Shown here: one piece after another, positions 1 through 12,900 of the stretch
Layout of the letters: every line of letters begins with the position of its first letter
How positions within the stretch are numbered: the first letter of the stretch is position 1
From: Erythrophleum ivorense
Taxonomy: Eukaryota > Streptophyta > Magnoliopsida > Fabales > Fabaceae
Length of the DNA stretch: 64,000 bases
Assembly: GCA_026724425.1 (NCBI GenBank)
Contig: JAIUCV010001242.1
Span: 62,001 to 126,000, forward strand
Direction of reading: 5' to 3'
Position numbers and translations under genes: made by a program
Notes under the pieces: generated by a model
Database searches by the model: none
What the model saw: the letters and a program-made list of their open reading frames with translations, nothing else
What the model was told of the DNA's origin: nothing

Positions 1-70
1 AATTTTGTGGTAAATTCTCATAATTCTTTTCCATGAGAAAATTTTGAAAGAATTTCAAGAGAAATTGTAA
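1..70. repeat. Fragment resembling CACTA subterminal repeats
   Basis: The first 70 bases carry the same inverted words (AAATTCTCAT and CCATGAGAAAATTTT) that fill the arrays at 9936-10560 and 13080-13560. This suggests the window opens inside or beside another copy of that element family. No terminal inverted repeat is visible, so the class is an inference. Confidence 0.35.
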
Positions 71-2806
71 TATCTGATCCTTCTGAAATTGAACTATAAC
101 TAATTAGATAACAAAGGAGGACCTTATAATAAAATGCAATAAGGCCAAGTAAGGATAGAATGATAAATTAAACATACAAAACTGAGATTAAAAGGCAAAA
201 GGTGGCCTAAAACTAGAGTCAAAATGACTAAACAAAATAAATTGAAAGGGCAACGGCAAAACTTTAATTTCGAGCAACTTTTTAGAAATTGAAAAGAGGA
301 ATTTTAAATGGCAAAATTGTGTTCCCAAGGATTCTCAGAGGCTTAAGAACCATAGGAATCATCAGAATAACTAAAACCTCTCAAATGTACACTTTAAGCC
401 ATTCGTTGACCCGAACTTTAACTTGATAATTCGGGATGGTTTCAAACCTTATAAAATTGAAAGTAAATATTTTTAATAAACTAGATGACCTAAATTTTCA
501 TGTGGAATAGATCGTTCTAAAAAAGGATATAAAACAAGCTCAAACAAAGTGGTCAAAATTTCGAGATATAACGAACATTTTGTAATTGTTATAAAAATCA
601 CTTTTTCTCCCTTATACGAAGTCAACCATGCCTCCATCTCTTCCAAATCAACTTAGAGCTCTTTGAAATAGAACTAAAGACACACCAAAAGGAAGGAGGA
701 AGGACGAAGAAGAAAGCCAAGAATAGGTAACAAAATATGCTCTTTTTTATGGTTTTGCTTTGACTAACCTTCTCCTTCTCCCTAAGCATTATCTATGGGT
801 GGTTTTAGCTTCTTGAAAGGATCAAGTTTGTGGCTGAACTCTTGGATGAAGGAGAGGATTTGAAGAAAAAAATTGTAGCAAGGAAGGAACTAAGGTATGA
901 TTCCATGTAGGATTTTACAACTTCCTTGTTCTTTCATCTTCTCCATGGTTCAGCCAACATTAGGAGACACTAAAGGGTGATGATTCTTAGCCAAAACAAA
1001 ATGGGAATCATGGTTTTGAGGCATGGAAAATTAGAATATGCAATCAAAATGCCATGGGAAGCTATGGACCACAAGATAGTGTAATTAGGGTTTCAATTGC
1101 ACCTTAAGAGTTTTGAAACCTTAAGAACCTAATTTAAGCTATATGAAAGTATGATTAGACTAAGGAGAGGCTAAGGAATATATATATGCATTAATATCCT
1201 TCAACATCCTAGAAGGAATAAAGAAAACTCCATGTTGCTCTTCCATGAGTGTTGGTTTGGCCAAGGTGGGAAGAGAGCAATTAAGGAGTGTTTTCTTGAG
1301 TTCTATTGAATTTATAGGTTTAGATATGATGAATAAATAATTATGAAACTATTAGATCGAATTTAAGAGCACTAGATTAAAAGTTAAATTTTTAGAGCCT
1401 AAATTGGGTTAAAGAAACAAATGGGCTTTAGACCCTTTAAATCATGCATATAATGATTTAAATGAGTTCCTTTAAAGCTAAAAGACTCATAGCAAGCAAG
1501 TGTTTAGGGCTTAGAAAGGTTACCACTTGTTGGGCCCAAACTAGTCAAAAACTCCACGTTAGATTTCAAAGGGATTAAGTGAGGATAATGAGACTTAAAA
1601 GGAATCATAATAGGTTGATTTATCTTGTGTAGGCCCATATATCTCAAACTCCTCTAATAATGGGTGTCAGGCAAAAGAAAGTCAAGGGAAAAACCAAGAT
1701 CAAATGGGTTAGTAAATTTGAGTTTCTACAAGCTTTAAAGTAGCTTCATCTCTATTTCTTGCATGCATTTGAATACTTGATTGAGTTTAAATGTTTCTGT
1801 ATATTGTTGCTTGATGCTTTCATGAGTTGTGTTTCATTATATTTTCTAAATGAGCTATATGTATATAGAAAGGTAATGAGATGACTTCTGACTCGCTAAG
1901 GCATGGAATTGAGCACAGTAACTCTTCGTTGGCCCGAGTTAAGATTAGTTGAACCTAGCATGTTTATGATGATACCATGGCTTAAGCATGAATGAGGTTT
2001 TATGCTATATGATGCATTTGACTTATATGAAGCATATGCATACCATCTTTGCACTATATGCATTGCATTTATTTATAGTATTCATGTGTGCATTGATTGG
2101 TTGAGATTAGCTACTGAGATTCTCCCCAGAATCTTATTCCCATGCTCTCACTAACCATTGCAAGGCCATCAAGTCAAAGCAAGGAAGATGGGAAGACTTA
2201 GATACTAGGAATAATGTATTAAAAGCATGATAGATGCCATAATGTAATGAATGTATTGGTATGACATTAATTTGTATACTAAATGGTTATGATGTAGAAT
2301 GATATAAGTTATTCCATATTTTTGGTTGGAACTATGTGTATGCGTATGAAAATAGGAATATATGTCACTTGGTGATGAAATATGACCACTTATATGTATT
2401 CTTGCAATATTGTGCAAAGTTATGTAAATGCATATTTGGGTGCAAAGGGGTCACATTTTGACCTAAACCTCTTTGCACATAAAGAAATGGTTAAAAATGA
2501 TGTTTAGGATGAAAGAAATGTGTTTAAAGTGAAAGAATTCTAATTGGACACCATTTGGTCCAATTTGACTTTAAAAATAGACTAAAAAAGAACTTAACCT
2601 ACTTCTATATTAAAAGTAGTCTAAATGATCTAATTTGAGTCTAAAATTTGGCATGCAATTAGATGCTTAGTAGAGCTTTCTAACAAGGCTAGAATGATAA
2701 TTTTTGGAGCTCTACATAATATTTTATAAATTTTTAAAGTTTAGAAAAAGTTATTGTTTGGTCCCTATACTGTTCCTACTGTCCAAATCTGATATTTTGT
2801 GTCTTT
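71..2806 (+). repeat. Family-C LTR-like repeat, left part (split by a family-B LTR)
   Basis: No gene is seen. The stretch 1750-2170 matches 41165-41560 over several hundred bases. Shared landmarks are a GGAATTGAG(C/T)ACAGTA segment and the small inverted motif GATTCTCCCCAGAATC followed by TTCC. That inverted motif also occurs in modified form in families A and B (GAGATTTATATCTC, GGGATTCTTTGAATCTC), which suggests a common LTR architecture and gives a + orientation here. The repeat resumes at about 9254 after the nested insertion. Its outer ends could not be defined. Ty3/gypsy origin is inferred only. Confidence 0.45.
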
Positions 2807-2943
2807 TGTAACACCATAGTTTTTTAGCTCATTTCATACTATCTCCATGTTTAACATCATGCATTTTATGGAAGAACCAAGAAAATAGTATAAAATAATG
2901 AATATTTTAGCGTTGCGTCGTGTATGAAAATATTATTCGGTGT

Positions 2944-2949
2944 CACGTG
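2944..2949. promoter_or_regulatory. G-box CACGTG near the LTR-B edge
   Basis: CACGTG sits in the block GGTGTCACGTGGACCATGTG, about 140 bp inside the LTR end. The same block is intact in copy B4 (50396-50401). In B2 it is CACATG (44103-44108), one transition away. G-boxes bind plant bZIP/bHLH factors. A role here is inferred. Confidence 0.35.
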
Positions 2950-5900
2950 GACCATGTGAGCTCATGTATCATATTCTCATATTTAATTACATGGATATAA
3001 CTCATTTCCATTATCAAAAGTAGCCTACAACTCTTGGAAAGAAAGAGAGTACATAAAATTTATATATGCATTTTCGGCTAGAATTTTCTTACTTCTGTCA
3101 CAAACTTTGAAAAATCATAACTAATCCTAACAAAATTAAAAGCATGCATACTTTGTCATTCTAGAAAGCCACACATATTTACTTTATGCTAAAAATATGT
3201 CCATACCATGAAACACCACACAAAAGGCGTTTGACATTTGAAAAGATCTAAAGTTCTGACTGGCTACTAGTACTGTCATAGCTTTCTGCTACAAAATACA
3301 AAAATGTCCAATTAGTTTCACAAAAATGAAATCCATACAAATGATACCAATATAGAAAGCCATAGATGCTAGATAAAGGGAAAAAAATAACTCCAGACTA
3401 GCTCAGGCATGTCCAGGAATCGAAAATTAATCAAACAGTACCTGAGGTCAGTCTAAATGCCTAATACTAGGTAGAATCTTTAAAAATTCATATCTCCCTC
3501 TTTAGACATCTAAATGAGGTTCTTCTAGTTGGTATAAGTCACTGGTAATGTCTAGTTTGTCTCTATAAAATTTCATAGAAATTGGACATAATTTGACCTT
3601 TGAGTGACTGAAATTATTTTCAAACCAGTATGAACAGTAACATGACCAAAATCAGAATTTTTTTCAACTTTGAAAATTCATCAAATATTCCCTAGACCTC
3701 CAAAAATTATGCACTTTAGCTTCCCAAAATGCTTTCAATAAGCTCTAATTGCATGCCAAATCTCAAATCAAGAAGATCTCATTTGGACAAAAAGTGGTAT
3801 AAATTTTCAATATGGTCAATTTATGCTCCATATAGGATACCAAAGTACCCAAATGAATTCCCTTGGTGTTTGGCACCTCTTGGGCATGTTTAAAAGCATG
3901 ATTGTGACTTGTATAAGCTACTCAAGTGGTCTTAAACCTTATGTATCTCAATTTGGCCATTTCACTTCTATTTATACACATTTGCCCAAAGCCATTTAAG
4001 AAGCTAGTTTGTCATAACATACTCAATTTGCATTCTAATGGTTACATAGTATAATCTCTCATTTATACATAACATATTAACATAATTACATATGCTCAAG
4101 AGGTCATAGGTCTTATACAATAATAGATTACATTAATTATCATTCATAAAGTCTTAAAGTAGCCAAGTCCATGCACTTTAATGTCAAGCTCTCATCTCTC
4201 ATGTGTTGGTTCCCATTTCTTTACTCTCTTGGTCCACCTATCATGTTAGAACATTGGAGATGAGGGAATGAGATTCAAGAAATCCTAATAACTCATCTCT
4301 CTTTCAATCACATATAAAAGATGCAAAACAAGTCTTGAAAATGTATGCATGGGCATATTTCATGCCATGAACATTCAAGAAACAATCTTAGCATTTGAAA
4401 AAGTCACACATAGTATACATAGGTTTGCCAAGTATGTGGATTAGCCTCACTCATTCACTTGTAGATTTTGGACTTACCTCATCCATTCTTTAAGAGGTTC
4501 TTGGATTCAACCTTGCTCTTGAGAGTCAACCTCACTTTTGGAAAATTTTTTACTTTGTCTTAACCAAAATTTAAGAGTTCTTGGCTCATTCTCATCATGG
4601 CTAAGGATTCTTGGCCTCACTACACTCAAGCAAACCAAAGTAAGCTTCATAAACATCATTTAGAAACATAAAGCATCATCATGGTACCATGGCATATGAA
4701 AATATACTAGAATACTTTTCATGGCTTAAAACACACATACACACATTCAAAGACAAGTCAAGCATACAATTATGCATGAGAGAAGGAGGAGTGAACTACC
4801 TTGAAAGCAAGCACATACTTTTTCTCTTGAACTTCCTCTCCCTTCTTGGGCCTCACACACACAAAGGTGTGGGAATGATTTCTCTTGGCCTAAACACAAT
4901 TTATGGAAGCCAATTAGGTTCATGGAATTAATTCTAAGGTCACACAACTTGCTTAGACACTAACTTGGCTCATTGACCTTTTTATGTTTCCAAAAATGCA
5001 CCTAATGAAGCAACACCCATCAAATAAGTTCTAAACTCCATTCTTTCCTGTCATATATGATTCTTGACTCCCTTTAAGCCTCTTGGAATCATTACACAAT
5101 TAAAATAAAGAGCCTAACTACATGTTGCTTATTTAGGTTATATTATGGAACATAAGGCACCAACTTACTTTCTGTGGTTTCTAAATTTTTTCTAAGGCCT
5201 CCCCTTATCTTCACTCATCATATATGACTCAAAAATGGGCTTGGAACAAATTAAAACAATCCCTAGGTATACAAACCCCCTTAGGCCGAGACTATGGAGG
5301 ATTTTGGCCTTCATGGAGTTTGGTTTGTTTTCTTGATGAAGGAAGCACATGGGGAGACTTCTAAGGATCTTAGGAGCTCATTTAAACTCTCATTTAGGCA
5401 TAGAAATCAAGGTATCAAATCAGATTTTATAAGGAACATATGAAACCCTAGACTTTGCATCTTGAATTTTCATAGTTATTTGTTAATTCTCTTTACATAT
5501 TCTTAATCTCCACACCCTTTTTCTTAAGAATCACCCTTGGTTCTACCTAAAAACTAAGCCTTCCTAGGACTTCTTGAGTGGGGCGAAACATAGGAAGAAG
5601 GGAAGCAAGGGGGTAGCAACCATGGAGGAAGAAATTACCTTATTTTTCCTTGTTTTCTCACTTGAATTTTGTCTTCCTTGGGCTCCTCTGTTCAAATCCT
5701 AATTTTTCCTTTAATTTCTCCCTTAAAACAGATTTATAAACTTCATTATAGTCATAGGAAACAAAAGAGAATGAAGGAGAAAAGGTTTGGAAAGAAGAAA
5801 GCATGAAAAACTACAAAAATTTCTTGCCTTCAAGCCTTGATTTCTCCTCCTCTTCTTCTTCCCTTGGTGTGCCACTCCCCTAGGGTTTCTTCTCTAGTTT

Positions 5901-7371
5901 AGGGCAGAAAAATATGAGGTTGTGTGAGTGGGAGAGTGGGGCACCTTTTATTTATAGGTGGAGGAAGAATGATTTTTCAAAAATTCTCATTTTACCCTTC
6001 ATTTTTGACATTTTCATTTCTAATTTTTTTTAGAACCATCTTATCCATTATAAAATTTAGGTTCCCAATTTAGTAAAATAATTTTGGAATCACTCAAATT
6101 AGAGTTAAAACCTTCTTGAACGAATCTGTCAAAGTTCTGGTACACTAACATTGAAAAATATCTACCGGAAGGGTTTTAACTGTCCCGGGTGTAACACCCC
6201 ATAATTAATTAAGGTATTAATCATGGGTTAGATTAATTGAGCATAATTAATATGGGTTTGAGATTTAATTGGGATATAAATTCTATCTAGGCTTAAATTA
6301 ATAAATCTTGAGAAAAGACTAATGGAGGCCCAATTGGTGAGATGCAGACCCAACCCAATTTAGTGTGATGGGGGCCCAAAATCTACCTTGTATAGACTCC
6401 TCTAAGTGGCCCAATAACCCTTGTGCAGACCCACATTCTTGAGCTTCTCAAACTTGGCCCAAACTCAATTAAATTTCAGCAACCCAAATGCATAAAATTG
6501 GCCCAGTAAAATTCTGTAGCCCAACACTCTAAGAACTGGCCCAACAAGCAAAAATCTAAAGCCCAAATGAAAATGGATCTTGGAGCAGCCCATGATCCAT
6601 ACTTGACCCAACTTAAACCCTAATACCCCAGCCACTTTCTCACTTGCTGAAACATAAGACTCAAGAGGCAAATTCGGAGGTGGAGAAGGAGGCTAGGGTT
6701 TGGGACCAAAATTCTGCATTTTCTCACATCTAGAGCAAGATTCAACCAAGGTAATAGTTATACAACTTAATCCTCTCATCTTTCTCTTTAATTTGGCCTA
6801 ATTAGTTTTTCATTTGGAGCATTTTCATCCTACCCAAAATCTGAAATGTGAGTGTTTGGGGATTTTCTTAGTGAAATTCGTAGGTTGAGATTAGGGCTGA
6901 CCTTGGGTGAGTTTAAACCCTCCATTTTGATGCTTCATTTGTTAATTTGAGACCCCCATAGCTAATTTATAAAATGGGTATTAATTATGTACGAAATTGC
7001 TTAGGAATTTGGGTGGAATATTGAGTTTTCTGGTGGAGGACAATTTAATCTGAAATTGGGACTTAAAGTGGCTGAGTAAGTGATCCTTAGGTAGTCATTA
7101 GCATCTTAAATTCTTTGGGTACTGATTGTAACTGTTAATGATGAATTAGAGTAGTAATTCTATGATGCTATGGTTATAGGAGGAATTCTGCACCATTGGT
7201 GACTATTGCAAGTGTCTACAAGTGAGGTAACCGGGTTTATATCAATTCCATGTGTATATTTGATTTAATTTCATATGTTGCTGTAAATAAATGATTTGAA
7301 ATGTTGAATGAATTGATTGGCTATCTGTTATATTGTATTGGACCTTGTGAGTCCATGGTCGGCTGCCACCC

Positions 7372-7420
7372 GTGCATGTGCTTCGATCAAGCACCGGGTT
7401 ATGATCAAACCCAGATGCAC
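7372..7420 (+). other. Three-stem fold conserved in LTR-A
   Basis: An outer stem GTGCAT/ATGCAC (7372-7377, 7415-7420) encloses two hairpins. The first is GTGCTT-CGATC-AAGCAC (7378-7394). The second is GGGTT-ATGATCA-AACCC (7396-7412). In A2 the equivalent segment (43846-43893) keeps all three stems: AAGCAC becomes GGGCAC, which still pairs through G-U wobbles, and the outer stem keeps 5 pairs. It could act as RNA or as a DNA cruciform. Function is unknown. Confidence 0.5.
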
Positions 7421-8289
7421 TGAGCCCCGGATGTGCTCAATAGGGAGTAGGTGCTGTGGATGGGCCTCTCCCGATGTTAATGGCCTTTAACATGTGATAA
7501 TATGATTGCTAGTATGGGATAGTAATCATGATAGTCTAATTACTTCATTTGCTGATATGATGTATATGATTCTGATGTTGATTTTGATTCATGCTTATAT
7601 GCTAATTAAATTGGATATATGCTGGAATTGCCTTGGTTACTGAGATTTATATCTCACCTCATTTTATGGGATTAACATTTCAGGTGAAAGTTCTTCGGGT
7701 AAGGATAAGGGTAAGCAAGTGGATGAACATCCATGAGCTGAGTCCGGGTGTGGGGAGCTACACTTGGTCTGAGTAGAATAGGATAGATGCAATTTTGTTA
7801 TTAGTTACATAGCATCATCATGTAGTCATGTTGCCAAGTGTAGGCATTTATATTTTGTTTGAAGGAAATGTAACCGTTAAAGATTCAAGTCTCATTATAG
7901 TAAATATCAATGTATGAACTTATAGCATTAAATATATGTAGCTTTGCTGAAATTGTGATGTGGATTACTATATGGGAATTGAAGTTATATGATGCCTTGG
8001 AGGTAAGCTATTGTGGAATGGAATTTCTATGGAATTTGCATGGGATGTAAATTGCTGCTAGTGCATGTGATCTTGCTGTCATATATTCTTAAAATTGTTG
8101 ATATGAACTAGTGGGACAAGTAGGAAGTAGCATTTAAGTTTTTCAATGGTAATGAATGGATTGATGGGTAAATAGGGTAGATAAACACCATTAGGATCAC
8201 ATAAACCAAGGGAAGGTGAACCTAGAGAGTTCCTAAGATGAGATTTGGAGTGTAGGGGGCGAAATTTAGGTAATGTGGTCACAGGAGGG

Positions 8290-8665
8290 AAGTCCGCCGC
8301 GGCCAAGAAGGCTTCGCCACGGCCAAATGGGAGACAGAGCCGAAAGGCGCCGCGGCACAACTAATCCCGCCGCGGCGCAAGGGAGAAAAATTGGCCCGGG
8401 GAGTGACAGTGGCGAGGCACGCCGCGGTGCCGAGCAAAAAAAATCACCCAGGAGGGTAACAAAACCAAAACTCGTCGCGGCGCATTATGTCTTGCCGCGG
8501 CGCAAGTCGAGAAAATTAAATAAGGGTTGGACAGAAGCAAAACTAGCCGCGGCGCGAATATATTGCGCTGAGGCAAGAATCCTGGGAGTTGAGCAGCAGT
8601 TCCAGGAGGCATTTTCGTCGCGGCGCCACATAGGTTGGCTGCGGCGAAGGTCCAACTCGCCGCGG
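8290..8665. repeat. GCCGCGG box array in LTR-A1
   Basis: About a dozen near-copies of GCCGCGG(C/T)G occur in otherwise AT-rich DNA, at about 8295, 8315, 8349, 8369, 8421, 8474, 8494, 8545, 8565, 8616, 8638 and 8658. They come mostly in pairs 20-21 bp apart. The pairs at 8474, 8545 and 8616 are exactly 71 bp apart. The 134-codon open frame across it (8273-8677) is a by-product of GC richness. The same array, more decayed, is at 48460-48900. Confidence 0.7.
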
Positions 8666-9253
8666 CGAGATTTGTGAAATTAGGAGATGATATAGGAACA
8701 CTTGTGAGAGACTACTGAGTATTGAAATTGATGGATAGGTGAATCATGAACCCCTTATGGGAGTAGGATTTCGTTTATGCAAATTTTGTTTTGTTGTGGT
8801 GGTATGGTGATGACCCTAACATCAAGGTTTAAATTTTTTTCCATATTTTCACAACGTGATAGATTGTAACCACGCAAACCTTGATAATTAATTAATAATC
8901 ATACTTTTAACTATAATTACAATGATAAGAAGGTAGGGTTGTCACACCGGGGCTTACTATAGTTTTCAGGACCTCTGAGAACTCCAGAAAATTCAAAACT
9001 TTCATTTAAAAAGCTCTCCTGTGTGAATTCCAAAATTTACTTAAAATTACAAAATTGCCATTTAAGTTTTTGATAAGAAATTGTTTCTTCATTTTAATCC
9101 TATTTTTCTTTCCGTCTAAGGCTAGAATTCTCATTTTTATGAGTCTAGAATGTTACTCAAATTTTTTGGGACCTCAACTAATTCATTTAGGGAGACTTGC
9201 TTTGAAAACACGCCCGTTTTCGTCGTTTAACGAAAACTGGACATTACATCATT

Positions 9254-9770
9254 GAGGGGCTAAATGATCTTAGACACTCATGAAATTTTATAAGCATGTA
9301 GTTTATATTACAAGCTTTCCATGGCTAAGAAGTTTGTATAGCTAAAGTTATGCATTTTTTAAGTTACGGTCTGATATATATGCTGGTATGATGTTGTCCA
9401 CCCTGCACAGTCTTGGTTGTTCAAGGTTTAACAAGTTAAATGGATTCATTTGTATTTGAAATTTTTTTCAGCATGTAGTTTATATCTTAAGCTTTCCGTA
9501 GACACCTATTTTGCATGAATCGAGTTATGTAACCCAAGTTGTAAATTTTTTGAAGTTGATGCATATTATGGCTCATGGTACCAAATCAAGCTAATGGAAC
9601 TCCTTAGGTATCCAAAGTGTGTTTTATGATCAAATGGACCAAGACAAATTTCTTTATGATAAATGTAAATAAAGGAAAGAAAAAATCCAAATTATGATCC
9701 TTATAACCCCGATTGGCTTGTAAAGAACTCATTTATGTCATTAAAACTATAATATCAATGAAATATTGTG
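9254..9770 (+). repeat. Family-C LTR-like repeat, right part
   Basis: Continuation of the 71-2806 repeat after the B1 insertion. No gene is seen. It contains two diverged copies of AGCATGTAGTTTATAT (about 9293 and 9472), each followed by an AAGCTTTCC segment. Confidence 0.3.
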
Positions 9771-9774
9771 ACTC

Positions 9775-9935
9775 ACACTATGAAGGAAATAAATAAATGA
9801 GATAAAGTGAGGTATGAAGGAAATAAATAAATGAGATAAAGTGAGGTATGATAGAAATAATGTGACAAAAGTGCTATGGAATGGTGAGAATAAGGTGACA
9901 AAAGTGTTGTGGAATGGTGAGAATAAGGTGCCAAA
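9775..9935. repeat. Two short tandem duplications
   Basis: A 35-bp unit beginning GAAGGAAATAAATAAATGAG is present twice at about 9782-9850. A 37-bp unit around GAATGGTGAGAATAAGGTG is present twice at about 9865-9935. They lie at the presumed left edge of the CACTA-like element. Confidence 0.6.
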
Positions 9936-12900
9936 AATTCTCATAAAATTTGTCCATGAGAAAAAAAATATTTAACAAATATTTTTAATTCTTGCTAAAA
10001 AAATATTGTGAGAATTACAAAGAAATAAACCCTATAAGTTTTTTTTTACATTCTCATGATTAAATACCATGATAAAAGAAAAAAAATTAAAATTCTTTCT
10101 ATTATCATGATATTTAACTATGGGAATACTAAAGAAATTTTTTAAGATAAAGAATTTTATTGTGAAAAGAAAAAGAAATTGTACTTATTTTAATCTCATG
10201 AAATTTTACTATGAGAATTGAGAAAAAATAAAATAAAATTGAATTTTTTTTATTTTCACAATAATTTATCTTGAAATTTTCAAAAAAATTGTGAAATTTA
10301 AGAGAAAAAAAGTAATTTAATTATCATGATATTTTACTGTGAAAATAAAAAATTTGTAATTTTTCTAACTCTCACAACAAATTATCGTGAGAATTATAAT
10401 AATTGTAAATTCTTTTTCTATTCTCACAAAATTTTATCATGTGAATTGAGAAAAAAATATCTCACAATAATTTATCGCAAGAATTTCAAAAAAATTTTAA
10501 AAATTTAAGAAAAATGTCTTTTAATTCTCATAGTTTTTTACTGTGAGAATTAAAAAAATTGTAAGTTTTTTTTTCTTTTTCTCTTCTTTTTCTTTCTTTT
10601 CTTCTCTCCCACCTAAAGCTTTGCTCTTCCCATCACTATGTGTCTCTCCTCTTCATCCAAAATGCTATTGCTCATGGTGCTCTGTCCAGCCATGCATCCA
10701 TCCTCCTTCATCCATACGTCACCATCGACAACTTGTCCTAACTATCATCTTGAGTTTTTGGTGTCTTCTCACAATGGTAGGTTCCATCTCTTGTTTTTTG
10801 CCATTTCTTCCTCTTCTTTTTAGTTTGCTTTATCTTTTCTCCCATTTTTCCTGTATTTTTGGCCCATCCCATCTTCAATGGTGGCCTAATCTATTACAGC
10901 TCCTCCTCCCTCCATTAATGGCTAAAAGTGAGCTTCAAATTTGGGGTTCTCCAAATCAAGTCTTAAGGTTTTAAATCTTTACCTCCTCGTCCCTCCATTA
11001 AGTTGTCACATGAATGGTAATCCTCTCAAATTCATCTCCAATTCTCAAATTTCATTTATAGGGCTTTTTCCCCCTTAGAATCTTTGTTTCACTATGTGTT
11101 TCCTTTTCCTTTGTCTATTTTCTGAAAGGCTATGAAACTCATTACTATTCTAATCCCTAATTCATGGTATCCAAACCTATTTGTGTTCATGCTCAGTATC
11201 GACATTATCTTGACTGCCTCTATTTTCATGGAAGTCCAATTTGATCCCAACACCTTCATGATTGTGTTTCTTTGATCGTACATTGATTCAAATATATTTC
11301 TCACATTAAATTTTAGTTTTCATTCAGCAACTCACATTTGGTCTCATGATCTACTCATTGGGCAATTTATAGTGAAGCATAGTTATGGAGGATTTGTATG
11401 AATCAAGGAAATTAGCATGCCGAAATTTTGATATTTAAGAATTTTGGAATTATTTAGACCTAGATTCATAGTTCTTGAACTAGATAGTCTTCTTTATTGA
11501 TTTTGAATTGTTTGTGCCAAATTTTTTAGTAACACTTATTTAGCAATATTGGCATAGCAATTTTCTTAAAATCTAAAGGATACAGCTAGGTAAAAGCTGA
11601 TAAATAACATTAGAATTATTATTTTTTAAATACTACATAATGCATATCCAATTATCCATACCAAAAAGCACAATTAACAGGAAACCAAAACATTGTTAAC
11701 CTTATTTTTTACAACAAAATTAGACTGTTATGTATTGGATAGTCAAATATTAATGTGATATGAGTACAATATAAGATCATATACCTACAAAACTGGAGTA
11801 TTAATACTTTGTGAAGTATTAGAAGGATCATTAGATTGAATTTAGCTGTAGTAAAAGTTATAAGTATAACAATCAAGACTAAAAAGGTTCTTGTGTGGTA
11901 CCTTAACCCTTCTAAGCTAACAACTATGAATGAAAAAGCAATGTATTATTAAGGATATGATACTAGCAATGACCTTGGTAGGAGGTTAATGGTGATATAC
12001 ACTTACTAGGGTCAAGTAAAAAGTAACTACTAATGGCTATCTTGGTTCTAGTAGTTATGTGACTACTTTCTAATCAAGTTGACTTTTAGCATTTAATTGT
12101 TGATGGACTCTCTTGTGTGCATCTATTTATGTTCCATCTATTTTTATGGAGGTTTAGATATTTAGGAAAGCTTAAATATGTATTTGAAACTAGCTTAGAG
12201 CTTTTAGAAGAATATAGGAGGTGTATATTGGATTTTGATTTGCTACTTAGTGACTTTTAGAAGTGAATTTTTGCTATGATAAAGTAGTTGTTATCATGCT
12301 CTATATTGTAGCATTTTTATGGGTTGTTTTGCTTAGAATTTGGGGTAATTTGGTGGCTTGATATTATCACTAGGAGTTGGTGGAAGAAGGAGGAAGTTTT
12401 AGGCCTCAATCTTGATGAGTTAGGAGAGTCAAAATTTCACTTTTTAGTGTTTTGGAAGTAGAATTTTTTGTCATGGGAGTGTCATGCTTTTCTTTTGGCT
12501 TTTGGTCACTGTCCTAATAGTTATTTCATGGTTGAATTATGCATTTAGGAATGGTTAACATACTTAATTAGGTATTTAAGACTTGGTGGAAGTAATTTGG
12601 GAATTTGTAGACTTGTGGAATGAATTTTTAGGTTACATTGTGTTCACTTGGAACTCCATTTTGCTATTAATTTACTATTACTACTATCATGTTGGTAAGA
12701 GACTATTTTGGCTAAATTTTAATGTGGGTTATGAGATCTAATTGTGAAGTCAGGTACTTAAGATAGTAGGTACAAGTCCTAACTTGAAACCATGAAGAAA
12801 TGATGATGTTTAAGTCCAATTTGGTAGCATTAAAGTGTGTGAATTTTTTTTATTTTACTATCATGGCTATCATGGTGCAAAAGTGAGATGCTAAATGTGT

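Larger units (their letters stand above)
6190..8946 (+). mobile_element. Family-A solo LTR (copy A1) nested in B1
   Basis: It begins TGTAACACCCCATAATTAAT and ends GGTAGGGTTGTCACA, 2757 bp, with a perfect 5-bp duplication CCGGG on both sides (6185-6189 and 8947-8951). The uninterrupted family-B sequence at 47336-47350 reads straight through this point (ATCCCGGGGCTTCCC), which confirms the insertion. Copy A2 (42628-49223) has the same layout: a conserved fold, a GAGATTTATATCTCACC-type motif and a GC-rich box array near the 3' end. No open reading frame of a known family is present. Confidence 0.85.
2807..9248 (-). mobile_element. Family-B solo LTR (copy B1), interrupted by a family-A LTR
   Basis: The ends are TGTAACACCAT and GGACATTACA, an inverted TGTAA/TTACA pair typical of LTRs. 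Flanks are TCTTT (2802-2806) and TCATT (9249-9253), a 5-bp target duplication with one mismatch. Removing the nested element (6190-8946) and one of its duplications leaves about 3680 bp, close to copies B2 (3674) and B4 (3708). The - orientation comes from the position of the GATTC...GAATC motif and from the primer-binding site next to copy B3. No internal gag-pol region lies beside it, so it is a solo LTR. Short open reading frames inside (for example 4689-4931) follow no recognised family. Confidence 0.75.

Noticed and set aside
4689..4931. 80-codon frame, and similar frames at 45476-45821 and 51880-52167 in family-B LTRs
   Set aside because: These lie in the same LTR family, the frames are not conserved between copies, and the peptides match no known domain.
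7372..7420. tRNA gene
   Set aside because: The fold has only three short stems and 49 bases, with no anticodon arm, T-loop (GTTCAA) or A/B box arrangement.
8290..8665. CRISPR-like array
   Set aside because: The boxes are only 7-9 bp, spacing alternates 20 and about 50 bp, and the context is a plant LTR.
8273..8677. 134-codon open reading frame
   Set aside because: It spans the GCCGCGG box array; the low stop density follows from GC richness, the same array in A2 has no matching frame, and the peptide is low-complexity Arg/Ala.
10543..10974. 143-codon open reading frame
   Set aside because: It begins in the subterminal array of the CACTA-like element and translates pyrimidine tracts into Phe/Ser/Leu runs; no domain is seen.
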